Shown: positions 16,272 through 25,820, counted from the stretch's first letter. The stretch: 64,000 nt of DNA from JALORV01 sp963766365 (GCA_963766365.1 CAVXZK010000006.1:248001-312000), one strand, 5' to 3'. Program-made: numbers and translations. Notes: generated by a model not told the origin, from the letters alone.

Positions 16272-18521
16272 ATGACAAACCGCACGAACCCGCAAAGGGC
16301 CGCAGCAGCGGCGGCCCTCGTCCTTGCGACCACGGTTTCCGCACAGACGGGAGGCGTTGGTGCTCCCGCAGCCTCGCCCGAAAGGGCAGTCTCGGCGCCG
16401 GCGGCCACGCCGCGTATCGGGCTCGCCTTGTCCGGCGGTGGCGCGCGCGGCATCGCCCATGTCGGCGTGCTCAAGGTGCTCGAAGAGATGCGGATTCCGA
16501 TCAGTTGCGTCACTGGCACCAGCATGGGCGCGATCGTCGGTGGGGCCTACGCCGCCGGTCGCACGGCGGAGGACATGGAGAAGCGGGTCCTCGCCGCCGA
16601 CTGGCCCACCATCTTCCGCGACTCACCGCCGCGCAAGGAAATTGCGGTTCGACGCAAGATGGACGACTACTTGACGCTGTTCAAGCCCGAGTTCGGAGTG
16701 AAGGACGGCCTCGCCCTGCCGAAGGGCATCATCGCGGGCGTGTCGATCGAGACCTTCTTCCGCGACCTTTCAACCCCGGCATTCGGCGTGAGCGACTTCA
16801 ACAAGTTGCCGATCCCATTCCGGGCGATGGCGACCGACATCGAAACCGGCGAATCCGTGGTGCTGGACGAAGGTAGCCTGTCGCAGGCGATGCGCGCCAG
16901 CATGTCGGTGCCGGGTGCGATCGCGCCGGTGGAGATTGACGGCAAACTGCTGGTCGACGGCGGCATCGCCAACAATCTGCCGATCGATGAGGCACGCAAG
17001 CTGTGCGGTGAAGTCATCATCGCGGTCAACATCTCCACTCCTCCGCTGAAGCGCGACGAGATCACCTCCGCGCTCAGCGTGACTGCGCAGCTGATCAACT
17101 TCCTCGGCAAGCAGACGGTCGACCAGCAGTTGCGCAGCCTCGGCCCCAACGATGTGCTGATCTCGCCCGAACTCGGCGACATCACCGCCGGCAGCTTCGA
17201 CCGCTCCAAGGACGCCATCAAGATCGGGGAAGACGCGACGCGAGCCCTGGCCGACAAGCTGAAGCGCTACAGCGTCTCACCGGAACAGTACGCCGCACTG
17301 CGCAGCCGTCAGGTGACGGAGTCCAAGGCACTCGGCACCGTTGACGAAATCCGCATCGAAGGACTGAAACGCACCAACCCGGCTGTCGCACAGACGCTGG
17401 TCGAAAGCAAACCGGGCGAGCCGCTGACCGAGGAAAAGCTGGGTGCCGACCTGCGCCGCATCTACGGAACGCGTGACTTCGAGAGCATCAGCTATCGCAT
17501 CGTCGGCGGCGAGACCGGTCCGCGCGCACTCGTCATCGAGCCGGTCGAGAAATCCTGGGGGCCCGACTACCTGCGCTTCGGCCTCGGTCTGCAAGCCGAT
17601 TTCGCGGGCGAATCGCAGTTCAACGCGCTGGTGCAGTACCGCAAGTCCTGGCTCAATCAGCTCGGCGCGGAATGGATCACTCATCTGCAGATCGGCCAGG
17701 ACACGCATCTGGCGACGGAGTTCGTTCAGCCGCTGAACCAGGCCGGAAAGTGGTTCGTTGCACCGAGCGCCTACATCGGGCAACAGACGCGCAACGTCTT
17801 CGTCGGCGAAGACAACGTCGCCGACTACCTCACTAGCGTCACGCAGGGCGGCCTGGCTGGCGGCGCGGTCCTCGGAACCTGGGGATTGTTGCGCGCCGGC
17901 TACACGATGTCGCGCGTGTATGCCCGCGTCGACACCGGCTCGCCGCTACTGCCATCCGTACGCGAAACGACGGCAGGGTTGCGCGCGGCGCTGTTCATCG
18001 ATCAGACCGACAATGCGTTCTTCTCGCGGGCGGGATACGGACTGACGGGAACCGGCTACTTTGCGATGGAATCGCTGGGATCTGAAGTGAGCTACAGCCG
18101 CGTCGAGGCCAGTGGACGCGCCATCAAGAGCTGGGGCGCGCACACGCTCAACGCTTCAGCCAGAGGCGGCTCGTCGCTCGGCTCCGACACGCCGTTCTAC
18201 GAGTCGTTCACGCTCGGCGGCCCGCTTCAGCTTTCCGCCTACCGGATCAACGAATTCTCCGGGCGCCGGTATGCCTTCGGCCGCCTCATGTACTACAACC
18301 GCACGCTGCCGTTGCCGGACCTGCTGGGCTCCGGTGTTTACGTCGGTGCCTCCGGCGAAGTCGGCCGCGTCAGCGATCGAGTCAACGACCTGCCTACGCC
18401 GGGCACGGTATGGTCGAGCTCGGTCTTCCTCGGCGCGGACACCGCACTTGGGCCGGCCTACTTCGGTGTAGGCGTTGGCAGCGGCCGCTGGAGCCTTTAC
18501 CTGTTGCTTGGGGCACCGTAG
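16272..18521 (+). CDS. Patatin-like phospholipase with POTRA and outer-membrane barrel (PlpD-like, type Vd secretion)
   Basis: 749 aa. A signal peptide (about 1-26) precedes a patatin domain with oxyanion hole SGGGARGIAHVGVL, nucleophile elbow GTSMG and the catalytic Asp in DGG (residues about 230-233). A POTRA-like segment (about 355-410: DEIRIEGLKRTNPAVAQTLV) follows. The last 330 residues are beta-barrel-like, alternating aromatic strands with GPLQLSAYRINEFSGRRYAF resembling BamA/TpsB barrels. The patatin domain would be exported through its own barrel. AAGGAG lies 6 bp before ATG 16272. Confidence 0.88.
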   Translation: MTNRTNPQRAAAAAALVLATTVSAQTGGVGAPAASPERAVSAPAATPRIGLALSGGGARGIAHVGVLKVLEEMRIPISCVTGTSMGAIVGGAYAAGRTAEDMEKRVLAADWPTIFRDSPPRKEIAVRRKMDDYLTLFKPEFGVKDGLALPKGIIAGVSIETFFRDLSTPAFGVSDFNKLPIPFRAMATDIETGESVVLDEGSLSQAMRASMSVPGAIAPVEIDGKLLVDGGIANNLPIDEARKLCGEVIIAVNISTPPLKRDEITSALSVTAQLINFLGKQTVDQQLRSLGPNDVLISPELGDITAGSFDRSKDAIKIGEDATRALADKLKRYSVSPEQYAALRSRQVTESKALGTVDEIRIEGLKRTNPAVAQTLVESKPGEPLTEEKLGADLRRIYGTRDFESISYRIVGGETGPRALVIEPVEKSWGPDYLRFGLGLQADFAGESQFNALVQYRKSWLNQLGAEWITHLQIGQDTHLATEFVQPLNQAGKWFVAPSAYIGQQTRNVFVGEDNVADYLTSVTQGGLAGGAVLGTWGLLRAGYTMSRVYARVDTGSPLLPSVRETTAGLRAALFIDQTDNAFFSRAGYGLTGTGYFAMESLGSEVSYSRVEASGRAIKSWGAHTLNASARGGSSLGSDTPFYESFTLGGPLQLSAYRINEFSGRRYAFGRLMYYNRTLPLPDLLGSGVYVGASGEVGRVSDRVNDLPTPGTVWSSSVFLGADTALGPAYFGVGVGSGRWSLYLLLGAP

Positions 18522-18685
18522 CGCCGAGTCGCGGAAGATAAGCCAGTCGTTGACGCGCACGAGTCGCCGCTTTTCGGGGAGGGTGGCGCCATATCTATTG
18601 GGTATGGCCGACTTGAGACGGTCAGCAGACTTCGCCGCTACCACCATAGAGAGTGGCGCAGCTGGCCACTACGCTCGCCGAAATT

Positions 18686-18761
18686 TGGTGGCCAAGGACG
18701 GAATTGAACCGCCGACACAAGGATTTTCAATCCTCTGCTCTACCAACTGAGCTACTTGGCC
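18686..18761 (-). tRNA. tRNA-Phe (GAA)
   Basis: A 76-nt cloverleaf with encoded CCA. The acceptor stem GGCCAAG pairs with CTTGGCC, the anticodon loop TTGAAAA gives anticodon GAA, and the T-arm contains GTTCAATTC. It sits in the 351-bp gap between the patatin gene and the small exported protein. The rest of that gap shows no gene. Confidence 0.97.
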
Positions 18762-18872
18762 TGGGTACTGCAGGACGGCCGGTGCAGCCGTCGCGAAGGG
18801 CGAGAAGTATAGCCGAGCTCCGCGACCGGAATCGCCTACCTGCCTCCGAAGTTCGCCGGCCGGTTCAACCGT

Positions 18873-19223
18873 TCACTTCACCGGCCAGATGTTCGCGGCC
18901 TTGAGCTGATTGGGATCGCCGAGGCCATCGGGCACCAGGAAGTTGACCTGCACCTTGTCGCCCGGGTTGAGCTGGGACAGCGGGTAGATCCCTTCGCCGA
19001 CGTAGACGTTTACGGTCTTGCCATCGGGTCTGCGCATCTGGACGATGCGGCTGTACGAATCGACCGCGACCACCTGCAAGATCGGGTCGGCCGGTGCCTC
19101 GTTGACACCGCCGCCCTGATTGCGATTGCGCACGCCGTCTCCGCCACGCACCTGCGCCAGCGCTTGCACTCCGAAGACCAGCACGCCCGCGACCGCGAGC
19201 GCCCTCCAGATCGAACGTTTCAT
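18873..19223 (-). CDS. Small exported protein of unknown function
   Basis: 116 aa. A clear signal peptide (start MKRSIWRALAVAGVLVFGVQ, cleavage near ALAQ) is followed by a Gly/Asn-rich stretch. A compact beta-rich domain then runs ILQVVAVDSYSRIVQMRRPD to LSQLNPGDKVQVNFLV, resembling small OB-like barrels. AAGGAG lies before the ATG. No recognisable family or partner gene; monocistronic, divergent from the peptide transporter operon. Confidence 0.75.
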   Translation of the reverse strand: MKRSIWRALAVAGVLVFGVQALAQVRGGDGVRNRNQGGGVNEAPADPILQVVAVDSYSRIVQMRRPDGKTVNVYVGEGIYPLSQLNPGDKVQVNFLVPDGLGDPNQLKAANIWPVK

Positions 19224-19380
19224 TGGCTGCTCCTTGTCTGCCCGCTGCGCGTCGCACCCCGCGCAACGATGTTAAAGGTTCGACGACGGCCCTGAGTGCG
19301 GCCAGCCGGCCGCGGGTCGGCCCGCCCGCCGAAACGGCGCCCCGGCTAAGCTAGCGGCCTCGTTGCCTGTGGAGGTCCAA

Positions 19381-20961
19381 ATGCATCCCGGAATCATGCG
19401 CGCCATCGCCGCCCTGTTGTGCTTGGGTCTCCATGCGGCCGCCGCACCGGCGGCTGACCTGACCATCGGTCTGTCGACGCCGGTCACCTCGCTCGATCCG
19501 CACTTCCACAACCTGACCCCCAACAACAGCCTGGGCCGGCATGTGTTTGAAACGCTGGTGAAGCAGGACGAGAACCAGCGGCTCGAGCCCGGACTCGCCG
19601 AATCGTGGAAGGCGCTGAATGACCTCGAATGGGAAATCAAGCTGCGCAAGGGCGTGAAGTTCCATAACGGCCAGGAGTTCACGGCAGACGATGTCATCGC
19701 GACATTCAAGCGGGTGCCGAACGTGCCCAACAGTCCGGCCTCGTTCGCCTTCTTTGTCCGTCCGATCGTCGATATCAAGGCGGTGGACAAGCACACGCTG
19801 CGGCTGAAGACCGACAAGCCGCATCCGCTGCTGCCCAATGACATGGGCGCGATCATGATCCTGCCGAAGAGCGTCGCGGAGACGGCCAAGACCGAGGACT
19901 TCAACTCGGGCAAGGCGATGATCGGGACCGGACAGTACCGGCTGATCGAGTATGCGGCCGGCGACCGTGTCGTGCTCAAGCGCTACGACGCGTACTGGGG
20001 CACGAAGCCTGTCTGGGACAACGTCCGCTTCAAGATGATCCCGAGCGCGCCGGCGCGGGTTGCGGCACTGCTTGCAGGTGACGTGCAGATGATCGAGGGC
20101 GTACCGACCGCCGATATCGCGAAGCTGTCGAAGGACGGGCGCGTTGCACTGTCGTCGGCGGTGTCGAACCGGGTCATCTACCTGCACATGGACTCCGGCC
20201 GCGAAAAGAGTTCGCCCTTCGTGACGACGACCGACGGCAAGCCGATGGAAGCCAATCCATTGCGCGACCCGAAGGTGCGCAAGGCCATCAGCAAGATGAT
20301 CGACCGTGATGCAATCGTCTCGCGCATCATGGAAGGTCAGGCCGTTGCCGCCGGCCAGCTGCTGGCTGACCAGTTCTTCGGCACGAGCAAGACCCTGAAG
20401 CCCGAGAAGTACGACCCCGAGGGCGCGAAGAAGCTGCTGGCCGAGGCGGGCTATCCGAACGGCTTCGGTCTCACGCTGCACGCGCCGAACAATCGCTATA
20501 TCAACGACGCGGCGATCGCGCAGGCCGTGGCGCAGTACCTGTCGCGCAACGGCATCCTGACCAAGGTCGAGACGATGCCGTCCAACGTCTTCTTCTCGCG
20601 CGGCTCGAAGCTCGAGTTCTCGTTCCTGCTCGCGGGCTGGGGCGCGGAGACCGGCGAGACCTCGTCGCCGCTGCGCGCACTGCTCGCCACCTTCGACCAG
20701 AAGCAGGGCCTGGGCACCGCCAACCGCGGCCGCTTCTCTGACTCCGGTGTCGATGCGCTGATCACGCAGGCGACGACGACGATCGACGATACCAAGCGCG
20801 GCATCATGCTCGGCCGCGCTTCGGAGAAGGCCGTGGGCGAACTGACGGGCCTTGTGCCACTGCACTACGAGGTCAGCACCTGGGGCACCAAGAAGGGGCT
20901 TTCGTACAAGGCGCGCGCCGATCAGTACACCTTCGCCTACGACGTCCGCCAGACAAAGTGA
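19381..20961 (+). CDS. Dipeptide/oligopeptide ABC transporter, periplasmic binding protein (SBP family 5)
   Basis: 526 aa with signal peptide (start MHPGIMRAIAALLCLGLHAA). LTIGLSTPVTSLDPHFHNLT, LEPGLAESWK and the FHNGQEFTADDVIATFKRV segment are hallmarks of the DppA/OppA family. It captures peptides or similar ligands in the periplasm for the DppBCDF-type transporter encoded next. GGAGG lies 8 bp before ATG 19381. An intrinsic-terminator-like hairpin follows the gene. Confidence 0.93.
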   Translation: MHPGIMRAIAALLCLGLHAAAAPAADLTIGLSTPVTSLDPHFHNLTPNNSLGRHVFETLVKQDENQRLEPGLAESWKALNDLEWEIKLRKGVKFHNGQEFTADDVIATFKRVPNVPNSPASFAFFVRPIVDIKAVDKHTLRLKTDKPHPLLPNDMGAIMILPKSVAETAKTEDFNSGKAMIGTGQYRLIEYAAGDRVVLKRYDAYWGTKPVWDNVRFKMIPSAPARVAALLAGDVQMIEGVPTADIAKLSKDGRVALSSAVSNRVIYLHMDSGREKSSPFVTTTDGKPMEANPLRDPKVRKAISKMIDRDAIVSRIMEGQAVAAGQLLADQFFGTSKTLKPEKYDPEGAKKLLAEAGYPNGFGLTLHAPNNRYINDAAIAQAVAQYLSRNGILTKVETMPSNVFFSRGSKLEFSFLLAGWGAETGETSSPLRALLATFDQKQGLGTANRGRFSDSGVDALITQATTTIDDTKRGIMLGRASEKAVGELTGLVPLHYEVSTWGTKKGLSYKARADQYTFAYDVRQTK

Positions 20962-21026
20962 CTAGCTGCGACTTCCGCAGCAAGTACGCCGAAGCCGCTC
21001 GTGCCGTTGTAATCGCGGCCGTCGCC

Positions 21027-21058
21027 CGGCCGCCCGAAGGCGGCCGCGCTGACTTTTT
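21027..21058 (+). terminator. Internal intrinsic terminator between binding-protein and permease genes
   Basis: An 8-bp perfect stem CGGCCGCC/GGCGGCCG (21027-21034 and 21039-21046) with loop CGAA is followed after 7 bp by TTTTT (21054-21058). Placed inside the operon it would give partial termination, so the binding protein would be made in excess over the membrane components. Confidence 0.6.
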
Positions 21059-21066
21059 CGTGCCGA

Positions 21067-21098
21067 GTGCACGTGCGACCCGAAGGGTCGCGTACACG
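21067..21098 (-). repeat. 32-bp palindromic intergenic repeat, copy A
   Basis: The core GTGCGAC-CCGAAGG-GTCGCGT, with flanks GTGCAC and ACACG, is 30/32 identical to the inverted copy at 46702-46733 and 26/32 identical to the copy at 35850-35881. It lies just before the first permease start. Confidence 0.65.
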
Positions 21099-21109
21099 AG
21101 ACGCGCGCC

Positions 21110-22087
21110 GTGACCGTTTTTGTCCTGCGCCGGCTGGCGCAGACGCTGCTGGTGCTGCTGATCACCTCGGTGCTGGTGTTCGGCGGTCTGTTCATGATCG
21201 GCGACCCGGTCGAGATCCTGGTCAATCCGTCGGCCGACCAGATCGAGAAGGAACGCGCCACCAAGGCGCTCGGGCTCGACAAGCCGCTGCACGAGCAGTA
21301 CGTCGGCTTCCTGCGCGGCGCGCTGTCCGGCAATCTCGGCAACTCCTTTGTATACGCACGCCCGGCGCTCGAGGTGATCTTCGAGCGCATGCCGGCGACG
21401 CTCGAACTCGCGTTCCTGGCCATGGTGATTGCGGTCGTGCTCGGCATTCCGCTGGGTCTGTATGCCGGGCTCCGGCCCCACAGCCCGCTCGCCAAGACGA
21501 TCATGGCCGGGTCGATCCTCGGCTTCTCGCTGCCGACCTTCTGGGTGGGACTGATCCTCATCCTCGTGTTCGCCGTCACGCTGGGCTGGTTGCCCTCCAC
21601 CGGTCGCGGACCGACGACCAACGTCTTGGGCCTGCAGCTGTCGATCTTCAACTGGGAGGGCCTGAGGTACGCGTTGCTGCCGGCGATCAACCTGGCCCTC
21701 TTCAAGCTGTCGCTGATCATCCGGCTGACGCGCGCCCAGGTGCGCGAGCAGAGCCTGCTCGACTACATCAAGTTCGCCCGGGCCAAGGGGCTCAGCAACA
21801 CGCGCGTCATCGGCGTGCACCTGCTGAAGAACATCCTGATTCCGCTGGTGACGGTGGTGGGGCTCGAGCTGGGGTCGGTGATCGCATTCGCGGTGGTGAC
21901 GGAGACGATCTTCGCCTGGCCAGGGATGGGAAAACTCGTCATCGATTCGATCTTCCAGCTGGACCGGCCGGTCGTGGTCGCCTACCTGCTGGTCGTCGTC
22001 TTCATGTTCATCCTGATCAACCTCGTGGTCGACATCCTCTACTCGGTGCTCGATCCGCGCGTCCGCCTGTCGGAGGTGAGGGGGTGA
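21110..22087 (+). CDS. Peptide ABC transporter permease, DppB type
   Basis: 325 aa with six transmembrane segments. FVLRRLAQTLLVLLITSVLV at the N terminus and the EAA-loop region ARAKGLSNTRVIGVHLLKN are typical of DppB/OppB/NikB permeases. It forms the inner-membrane channel with the next gene product. GTG at 21110 is the only start giving a full N terminus. Its stop overlaps the following start (GTGA). Confidence 0.92.
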   Translation: MTVFVLRRLAQTLLVLLITSVLVFGGLFMIGDPVEILVNPSADQIEKERATKALGLDKPLHEQYVGFLRGALSGNLGNSFVYARPALEVIFERMPATLELAFLAMVIAVVLGIPLGLYAGLRPHSPLAKTIMAGSILGFSLPTFWVGLILILVFAVTLGWLPSTGRGPTTNVLGLQLSIFNWEGLRYALLPAINLALFKLSLIIRLTRAQVREQSLLDYIKFARAKGLSNTRVIGVHLLKNILIPLVTVVGLELGSVIAFAVVTETIFAWPGMGKLVIDSIFQLDRPVVVAYLLVVVFMFILINLVVDILYSVLDPRVRLSEVRG

Positions 22088-22986
22088 GCACCGTCGTCGT
22101 TCCGGCACCGCTGGTTGAGACGCCGTGGCGGCGTTTCCGCAGGCAGTTCGCCGAAAGCCGGCTGGCGCTGATCGGACTTGTATTGCTGGTCGTCATCGTG
22201 GCGATCGCGTTGCTGGCGCCGTGGATCGCGCCGCAGAATCCCTATGACCTGGCGAAGCTCGACCTGCTTGACGCGCGCCTGCCACCGGGCGCCACCGCTG
22301 CAGACGGCATGACCTACTGGCTCGGCACCGACGGCCAGGGGCGCGACATGCTCTCGGCGATCATCTACGGGCTGCGTGTGTCGCTGTACGTGGGCATCGC
22401 CAGCGGAGTAATTGCGCTGACACTGGGCGCAGTCAGCGGCGTGCTGGCCGCCTACCTGGGCGGGCGCTTCGAGCAGATCGTCATGCGCATCGTCGACATC
22501 CAGCTCGGCTTCCCGGCGATCCTCGTCGCGCTGATCCTGCTGGCGGTCCTCGGCAAGGGCGTGGACAAGATCATCATTGCGCTGGTCACCGTGCAGTGGG
22601 CCTACTACGCACGTACGGCGCGCTCTGCTGCGCTGGTGGAACGCCACAAGGAGTACATCGAGGCTGCGCGCGCACTCGGGCTCGGCGCCTGGCGCATCGT
22701 CCTTAAGCACCTGCTGCCGAATTCGCTGCCGCCGTTGATCGTGGTCGGAACGGTGCAGGTCGCGCATGCCATTGCGCTCGAGGCCACACTGTCGTTCCTC
22801 GGTCTCGGTCTGCCGCCGACGGAGCCGTCGCTGGGCCTGCTGATCGCCAACGGCTACGAAGTTCTGATGTCGGGCAAGTACTGGATCAGCGTGTATCCCG
22901 GGGTCGCGCTGCTGCTGACGATCCTCGCGATCAACCTGGTCGGCGACCAGTTGCGCGATGTATTGAATCCGAGGCTCTCGCGATGA
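22084..22986 (+). CDS. Peptide ABC transporter permease, DppC type
   Basis: 300 aa. It starts GTG at 22084, overlapping the stop of the first permease. An N-terminal FRRQFAESRLALIGLVLLVV helix, WLGTDGQGRDMLSAIIYGLRVSL (the OppC/DppC signature) and the EAA loop EAARALGLGAWRIVLKHLLP identify it. The longer open frame upstream is a shadow of dppB. It ends in an ATGA overlap with the first ATPase gene. Confidence 0.93.
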   Translation: MSTVVVPAPLVETPWRRFRRQFAESRLALIGLVLLVVIVAIALLAPWIAPQNPYDLAKLDLLDARLPPGATAADGMTYWLGTDGQGRDMLSAIIYGLRVSLYVGIASGVIALTLGAVSGVLAAYLGGRFEQIVMRIVDIQLGFPAILVALILLAVLGKGVDKIIIALVTVQWAYYARTARSAALVERHKEYIEAARALGLGAWRIVLKHLLPNSLPPLIVVGTVQVAHAIALEATLSFLGLGLPPTEPSLGLLIANGYEVLMSGKYWISVYPGVALLLTILAINLVGDQLRDVLNPRLSR

Positions 22987-23957
22987 GCCGGGCCGGGCCG
23001 TTACTGAAGGTAGCGGGTCTGCGCACCGAATTCGCAACGCGCGATGGCGTGCTGCCTGCCGTTGCCGATGTCTCGTTCGATGTCGCGCGCGGCGAAGTGC
23101 TTGGCCTGGTGGGCGAATCGGGATCCGGCAAGTCGGTGACCGGGTTTTCGATCCTCGGGCTGATCGACCCGCCGGGCCGGATCGCTGCCGGCAGCATGCA
23201 GTTCGACGGCATCGAGCTCGTCGGCGCGGCGCCCGAGTCCCTGCGCCGCCTGCGCGGCAAACGGATCGCAATGATCTTCCAGGACCCGATGATGACGCTG
23301 AATCCGGTCCTGTCGATCGACACCCAGATGGTCGAGACGGTGCTGGCGCACGACGACACAACGCGCGAGGCGGCACGAGCGCGCGCCATCGAAGCGCTCG
23401 GCCGTGTCGGCATCGCTTCGGCACCTGAGCGGCTCGCTCAGTACCCGCACCAGTTCTCTGGCGGCATGCGCCAGCGGGTCGCCATCGCGATCGCGCTGCT
23501 GCACAAGCCCGATCTGATCATCGCCGATGAGCCGACTACCGCACTCGACGTCACGGTGCAGGGCCAGATCCTCTACGAGATGCAGAAGCTGGTGCGGGAA
23601 TCGGGCACGGCGCTGATCTGGATCACGCACGATCTCGCGGTCGTCGCCGGACTCGCCGACCGCATTGCAGTCATGTACGCCGGGCGCATCGTCGAGATGG
23701 GCGACGCCGCCGACGTGCTGGACGCACCGCGTCATCCGTACACGCGGGGGCTGCTGGATTCAGTGCCCGCAGCGACCCAGCCCGGTGCGCGCCTGCGGCA
23801 GATCCGCGGGTCCACGCCGTCGCTGCTGCGGCTCGGCCCGGGCTGCGCGTTTCGTGAGCGGTGTGACCGAGCCGACGCAGAGTGCGCGACGCTGCCGGGA
23901 CTCGAAGCGACCGACGGGCGGTTGGTCCGCTGCGTGCATCCGCTGGAGTTCGCGTGA
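22983..23957 (+). CDS. Peptide ABC transporter ATPase, DppD type
   Basis: 324 aa. Walker A is GESGSGKS, the Q-loop is in IFQDPMMTLNPVL, the signature is FSGGMRQRV, Walker B is LIIADEPTTALDV and the H-loop is ITHD. The C-terminal cysteine-containing oligopeptide extension (CAFRERCDRADAEC) is that of DppD/OppD proteins, which can bind an iron-sulfur cluster. Both ends overlap neighbouring genes. Confidence 0.94.
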   Translation: MSRAGPLLKVAGLRTEFATRDGVLPAVADVSFDVARGEVLGLVGESGSGKSVTGFSILGLIDPPGRIAAGSMQFDGIELVGAAPESLRRLRGKRIAMIFQDPMMTLNPVLSIDTQMVETVLAHDDTTREAARARAIEALGRVGIASAPERLAQYPHQFSGGMRQRVAIAIALLHKPDLIIADEPTTALDVTVQGQILYEMQKLVRESGTALIWITHDLAVVAGLADRIAVMYAGRIVEMGDAADVLDAPRHPYTRGLLDSVPAATQPGARLRQIRGSTPSLLRLGPGCAFRERCDRADAECATLPGLEATDGRLVRCVHPLEFA

Positions 23958-24931
23958 GCGCGTTGCTGAGGATCGAGGCGGTCAGCAAGCGCTTCAGCAA
24001 GAAGCTGGACGCGATCGAGAAGCTGGCGCGCGCGCTCGGGGCGGCAGTCAGCGAGCACACCGTGCACGCCGTGGACCGTGTCAGTCTTGATGTCGGCGCA
24101 CGGGAAGTGGTCGGGCTCGTCGGCGAATCGGGGTGCGGCAAATCGACTCTCGGACGACTGGCCTGCGGCCTGCACGCGCCCAGCGAGGGGACCGTGCGCT
24201 ACCGCGGTGAGCCGCTGACTACCGATCCGGGTGTGAGGCGTCCGATCCAGATGATCTTCCAGGACCCGTTCGCGTCGCTGAATCCGCGCATGCGGGTGAC
24301 GGACATCGTCGGCGAGGCACCGCGCGTGCACGGCATCGTCGCCCGCGCGGATGTCAGTGATTACGTCGCCGAGCTGCTGCAGCGGGTCGGGCTCGACCCG
24401 TCCTTTGCGCGCCGTTATCCGCATCAGTTTTCCGGTGGGCAGCGCGCGCGCATCGGCATCGCGCGGGCCCTCGCGGTCAAGCCCGAGTTCCTGGTCTGCG
24501 ACGAAGCCGTCGCGGCGCTCGACGTATCGATCCAGGCGCAGGTGCTGAACCTGTTCATGGATCTGCGCGACACCTACGACCTGACGTATCTTTTCATCAG
24601 CCACGACCTGGGCGTGGTGCGGCACCTGTCGAACCGGGTCGTTGTCATGTACCTCGGCCGCATCGTGGAAATGGCGCCGACCGAGGAACTTTTTGCCCAC
24701 CCGAACCATCCGTACACCCAGGCCCTGCTGTTCGAGGTGCCGCGGCTGGATCGCCGGCGCCGCACCTTCGTGCCGATCAAGGGTGAGATCCCGTCGCCAC
24801 TCGCGCCGCCCGGCGGATGTCACTTTCATCCGCGCTGCCCGCACGCGATGCCGCGGTGCTCATCGGAGGCGCCGGCCCTGCGCGAGGTCGGCCCGGGTCG
24901 GTGGTCGGCGTGCCACCTGAACGAGCACTGA
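23954..24931 (+). CDS. Peptide ABC transporter ATPase, DppF type
   Basis: 325 aa. GTG at 23954 overlaps the dppD-type stop. Walker A GESGCGKS, IFQDPFASLNPRM, the signature FSGGQRARIGIARAL, Walker B FLVCDEAVAALDV and ISHDLGVVRHL are intact. The C-terminal FHPRCPHAMPRC extension matches OppF/DppF. An insertion near residues 12-32 (FSKKLDAIEKLARALGAAV) precedes the first strand of the usual core. Confidence 0.93.
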   Translation: MSALLRIEAVSKRFSKKLDAIEKLARALGAAVSEHTVHAVDRVSLDVGAREVVGLVGESGCGKSTLGRLACGLHAPSEGTVRYRGEPLTTDPGVRRPIQMIFQDPFASLNPRMRVTDIVGEAPRVHGIVARADVSDYVAELLQRVGLDPSFARRYPHQFSGGQRARIGIARALAVKPEFLVCDEAVAALDVSIQAQVLNLFMDLRDTYDLTYLFISHDLGVVRHLSNRVVVMYLGRIVEMAPTEELFAHPNHPYTQALLFEVPRLDRRRRTFVPIKGEIPSPLAPPGGCHFHPRCPHAMPRCSSEAPALREVGPGRWSACHLNEH

Positions 24932-24953
24932 TGCACCACAACGCTTGTCCGCC

Positions 24954-25820
24954 ATGTCGATGACCACTGAGGCACTGACACTGCACGGACCGGCCCGACC
25001 CCCGGTCGCGCTGGTCCTCGACTCGCCGCACTCGGGGTTCGACTTCCCTGCGGATTTCGATGCGGTGGTCTCCAAGTTCGACCTGCGCGACGGCGAAGAC
25101 TGCTTCGTCGATGAACTGTATCTGCCAGCTGTCGAGAGCGGCGTGCCGTTGCTTGCGGCGCGCTACCCGCGCACCTATCTGGACCCAAATCGCCATCACG
25201 GCGACATCGATCTGCACCTGATCGAGGGAGGAAGCTGGCCACACGATTACGTGCCCAGCGGCAAGGCCGCCATCGGCAAGGCGCTCATCTGGCGCACGCT
25301 GGACGACGGCCGGGCTATCTACTCGCGCAAGTTGCGCGTCGACGAGGTCAAGGCCCGCATCGACCGCTTCCATGCCCCGTACCACCGCACCTTGACCCAG
25401 TTGCTGAACGCCGCACACGCCGAGCACGGCGTGGTCTACCACCTCAACTGTCATTCGATGAACTCGGTCGCGGGCAGGATGGGCGAAGGCGGCGAAGGCA
25501 CGACGCGCGCCGACTTCGTGCTCGGTGATCGCGACGGCACAACCTGCGATCCGGCGTTCACCGAGTTCGTGCGCGCCACCCTGGTCGCGATGGGCTACGT
25601 GGTCAGGCTCAACGACCCCTACAAGGGGGTTGAACTGGTGCGCGCCTACTCCGATCCGGGTCGTGGCCGCCACAGCCTGCAGGTCGAGATCAACAAGCGG
25701 CTCTACATGGACGAGGCCGCGCGCGCCCGGCATGCCGGATTCGCACCACTGCAACGAAACCTGCAGCGGATGCTCGAGGCAATCCGCGACTACATCGACA
25801 AGGAAGTGCGCCGTGGCTGA
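24954..25820 (+). CDS. N-formylglutamate amidohydrolase family protein
   Basis: 288 aa. LDSPHSGFDFP, DLRDGEDCFVDELY, YPRTYLDPNRHHGDID, VYHLNCHSMNS and SLQVEINKRLYMDE are the conserved metal- and substrate-binding segments of the N-formylglutamate deformylase family (HutG type 2). The known reaction hydrolyses N-formylglutamate to formate and glutamate; here no hut genes are adjacent. It follows the transporter after 22 bp. ATG 24954 is preferred to TTG 24945. Confidence 0.87.
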   Translation: MSMTTEALTLHGPARPPVALVLDSPHSGFDFPADFDAVVSKFDLRDGEDCFVDELYLPAVESGVPLLAARYPRTYLDPNRHHGDIDLHLIEGGSWPHDYVPSGKAAIGKALIWRTLDDGRAIYSRKLRVDEVKARIDRFHAPYHRTLTQLLNAAHAEHGVVYHLNCHSMNSVAGRMGEGGEGTTRADFVLGDRDGTTCDPAFTEFVRATLVAMGYVVRLNDPYKGVELVRAYSDPGRGRHSLQVEINKRLYMDEAARARHAGFAPLQRNLQRMLEAIRDYIDKEVRRG

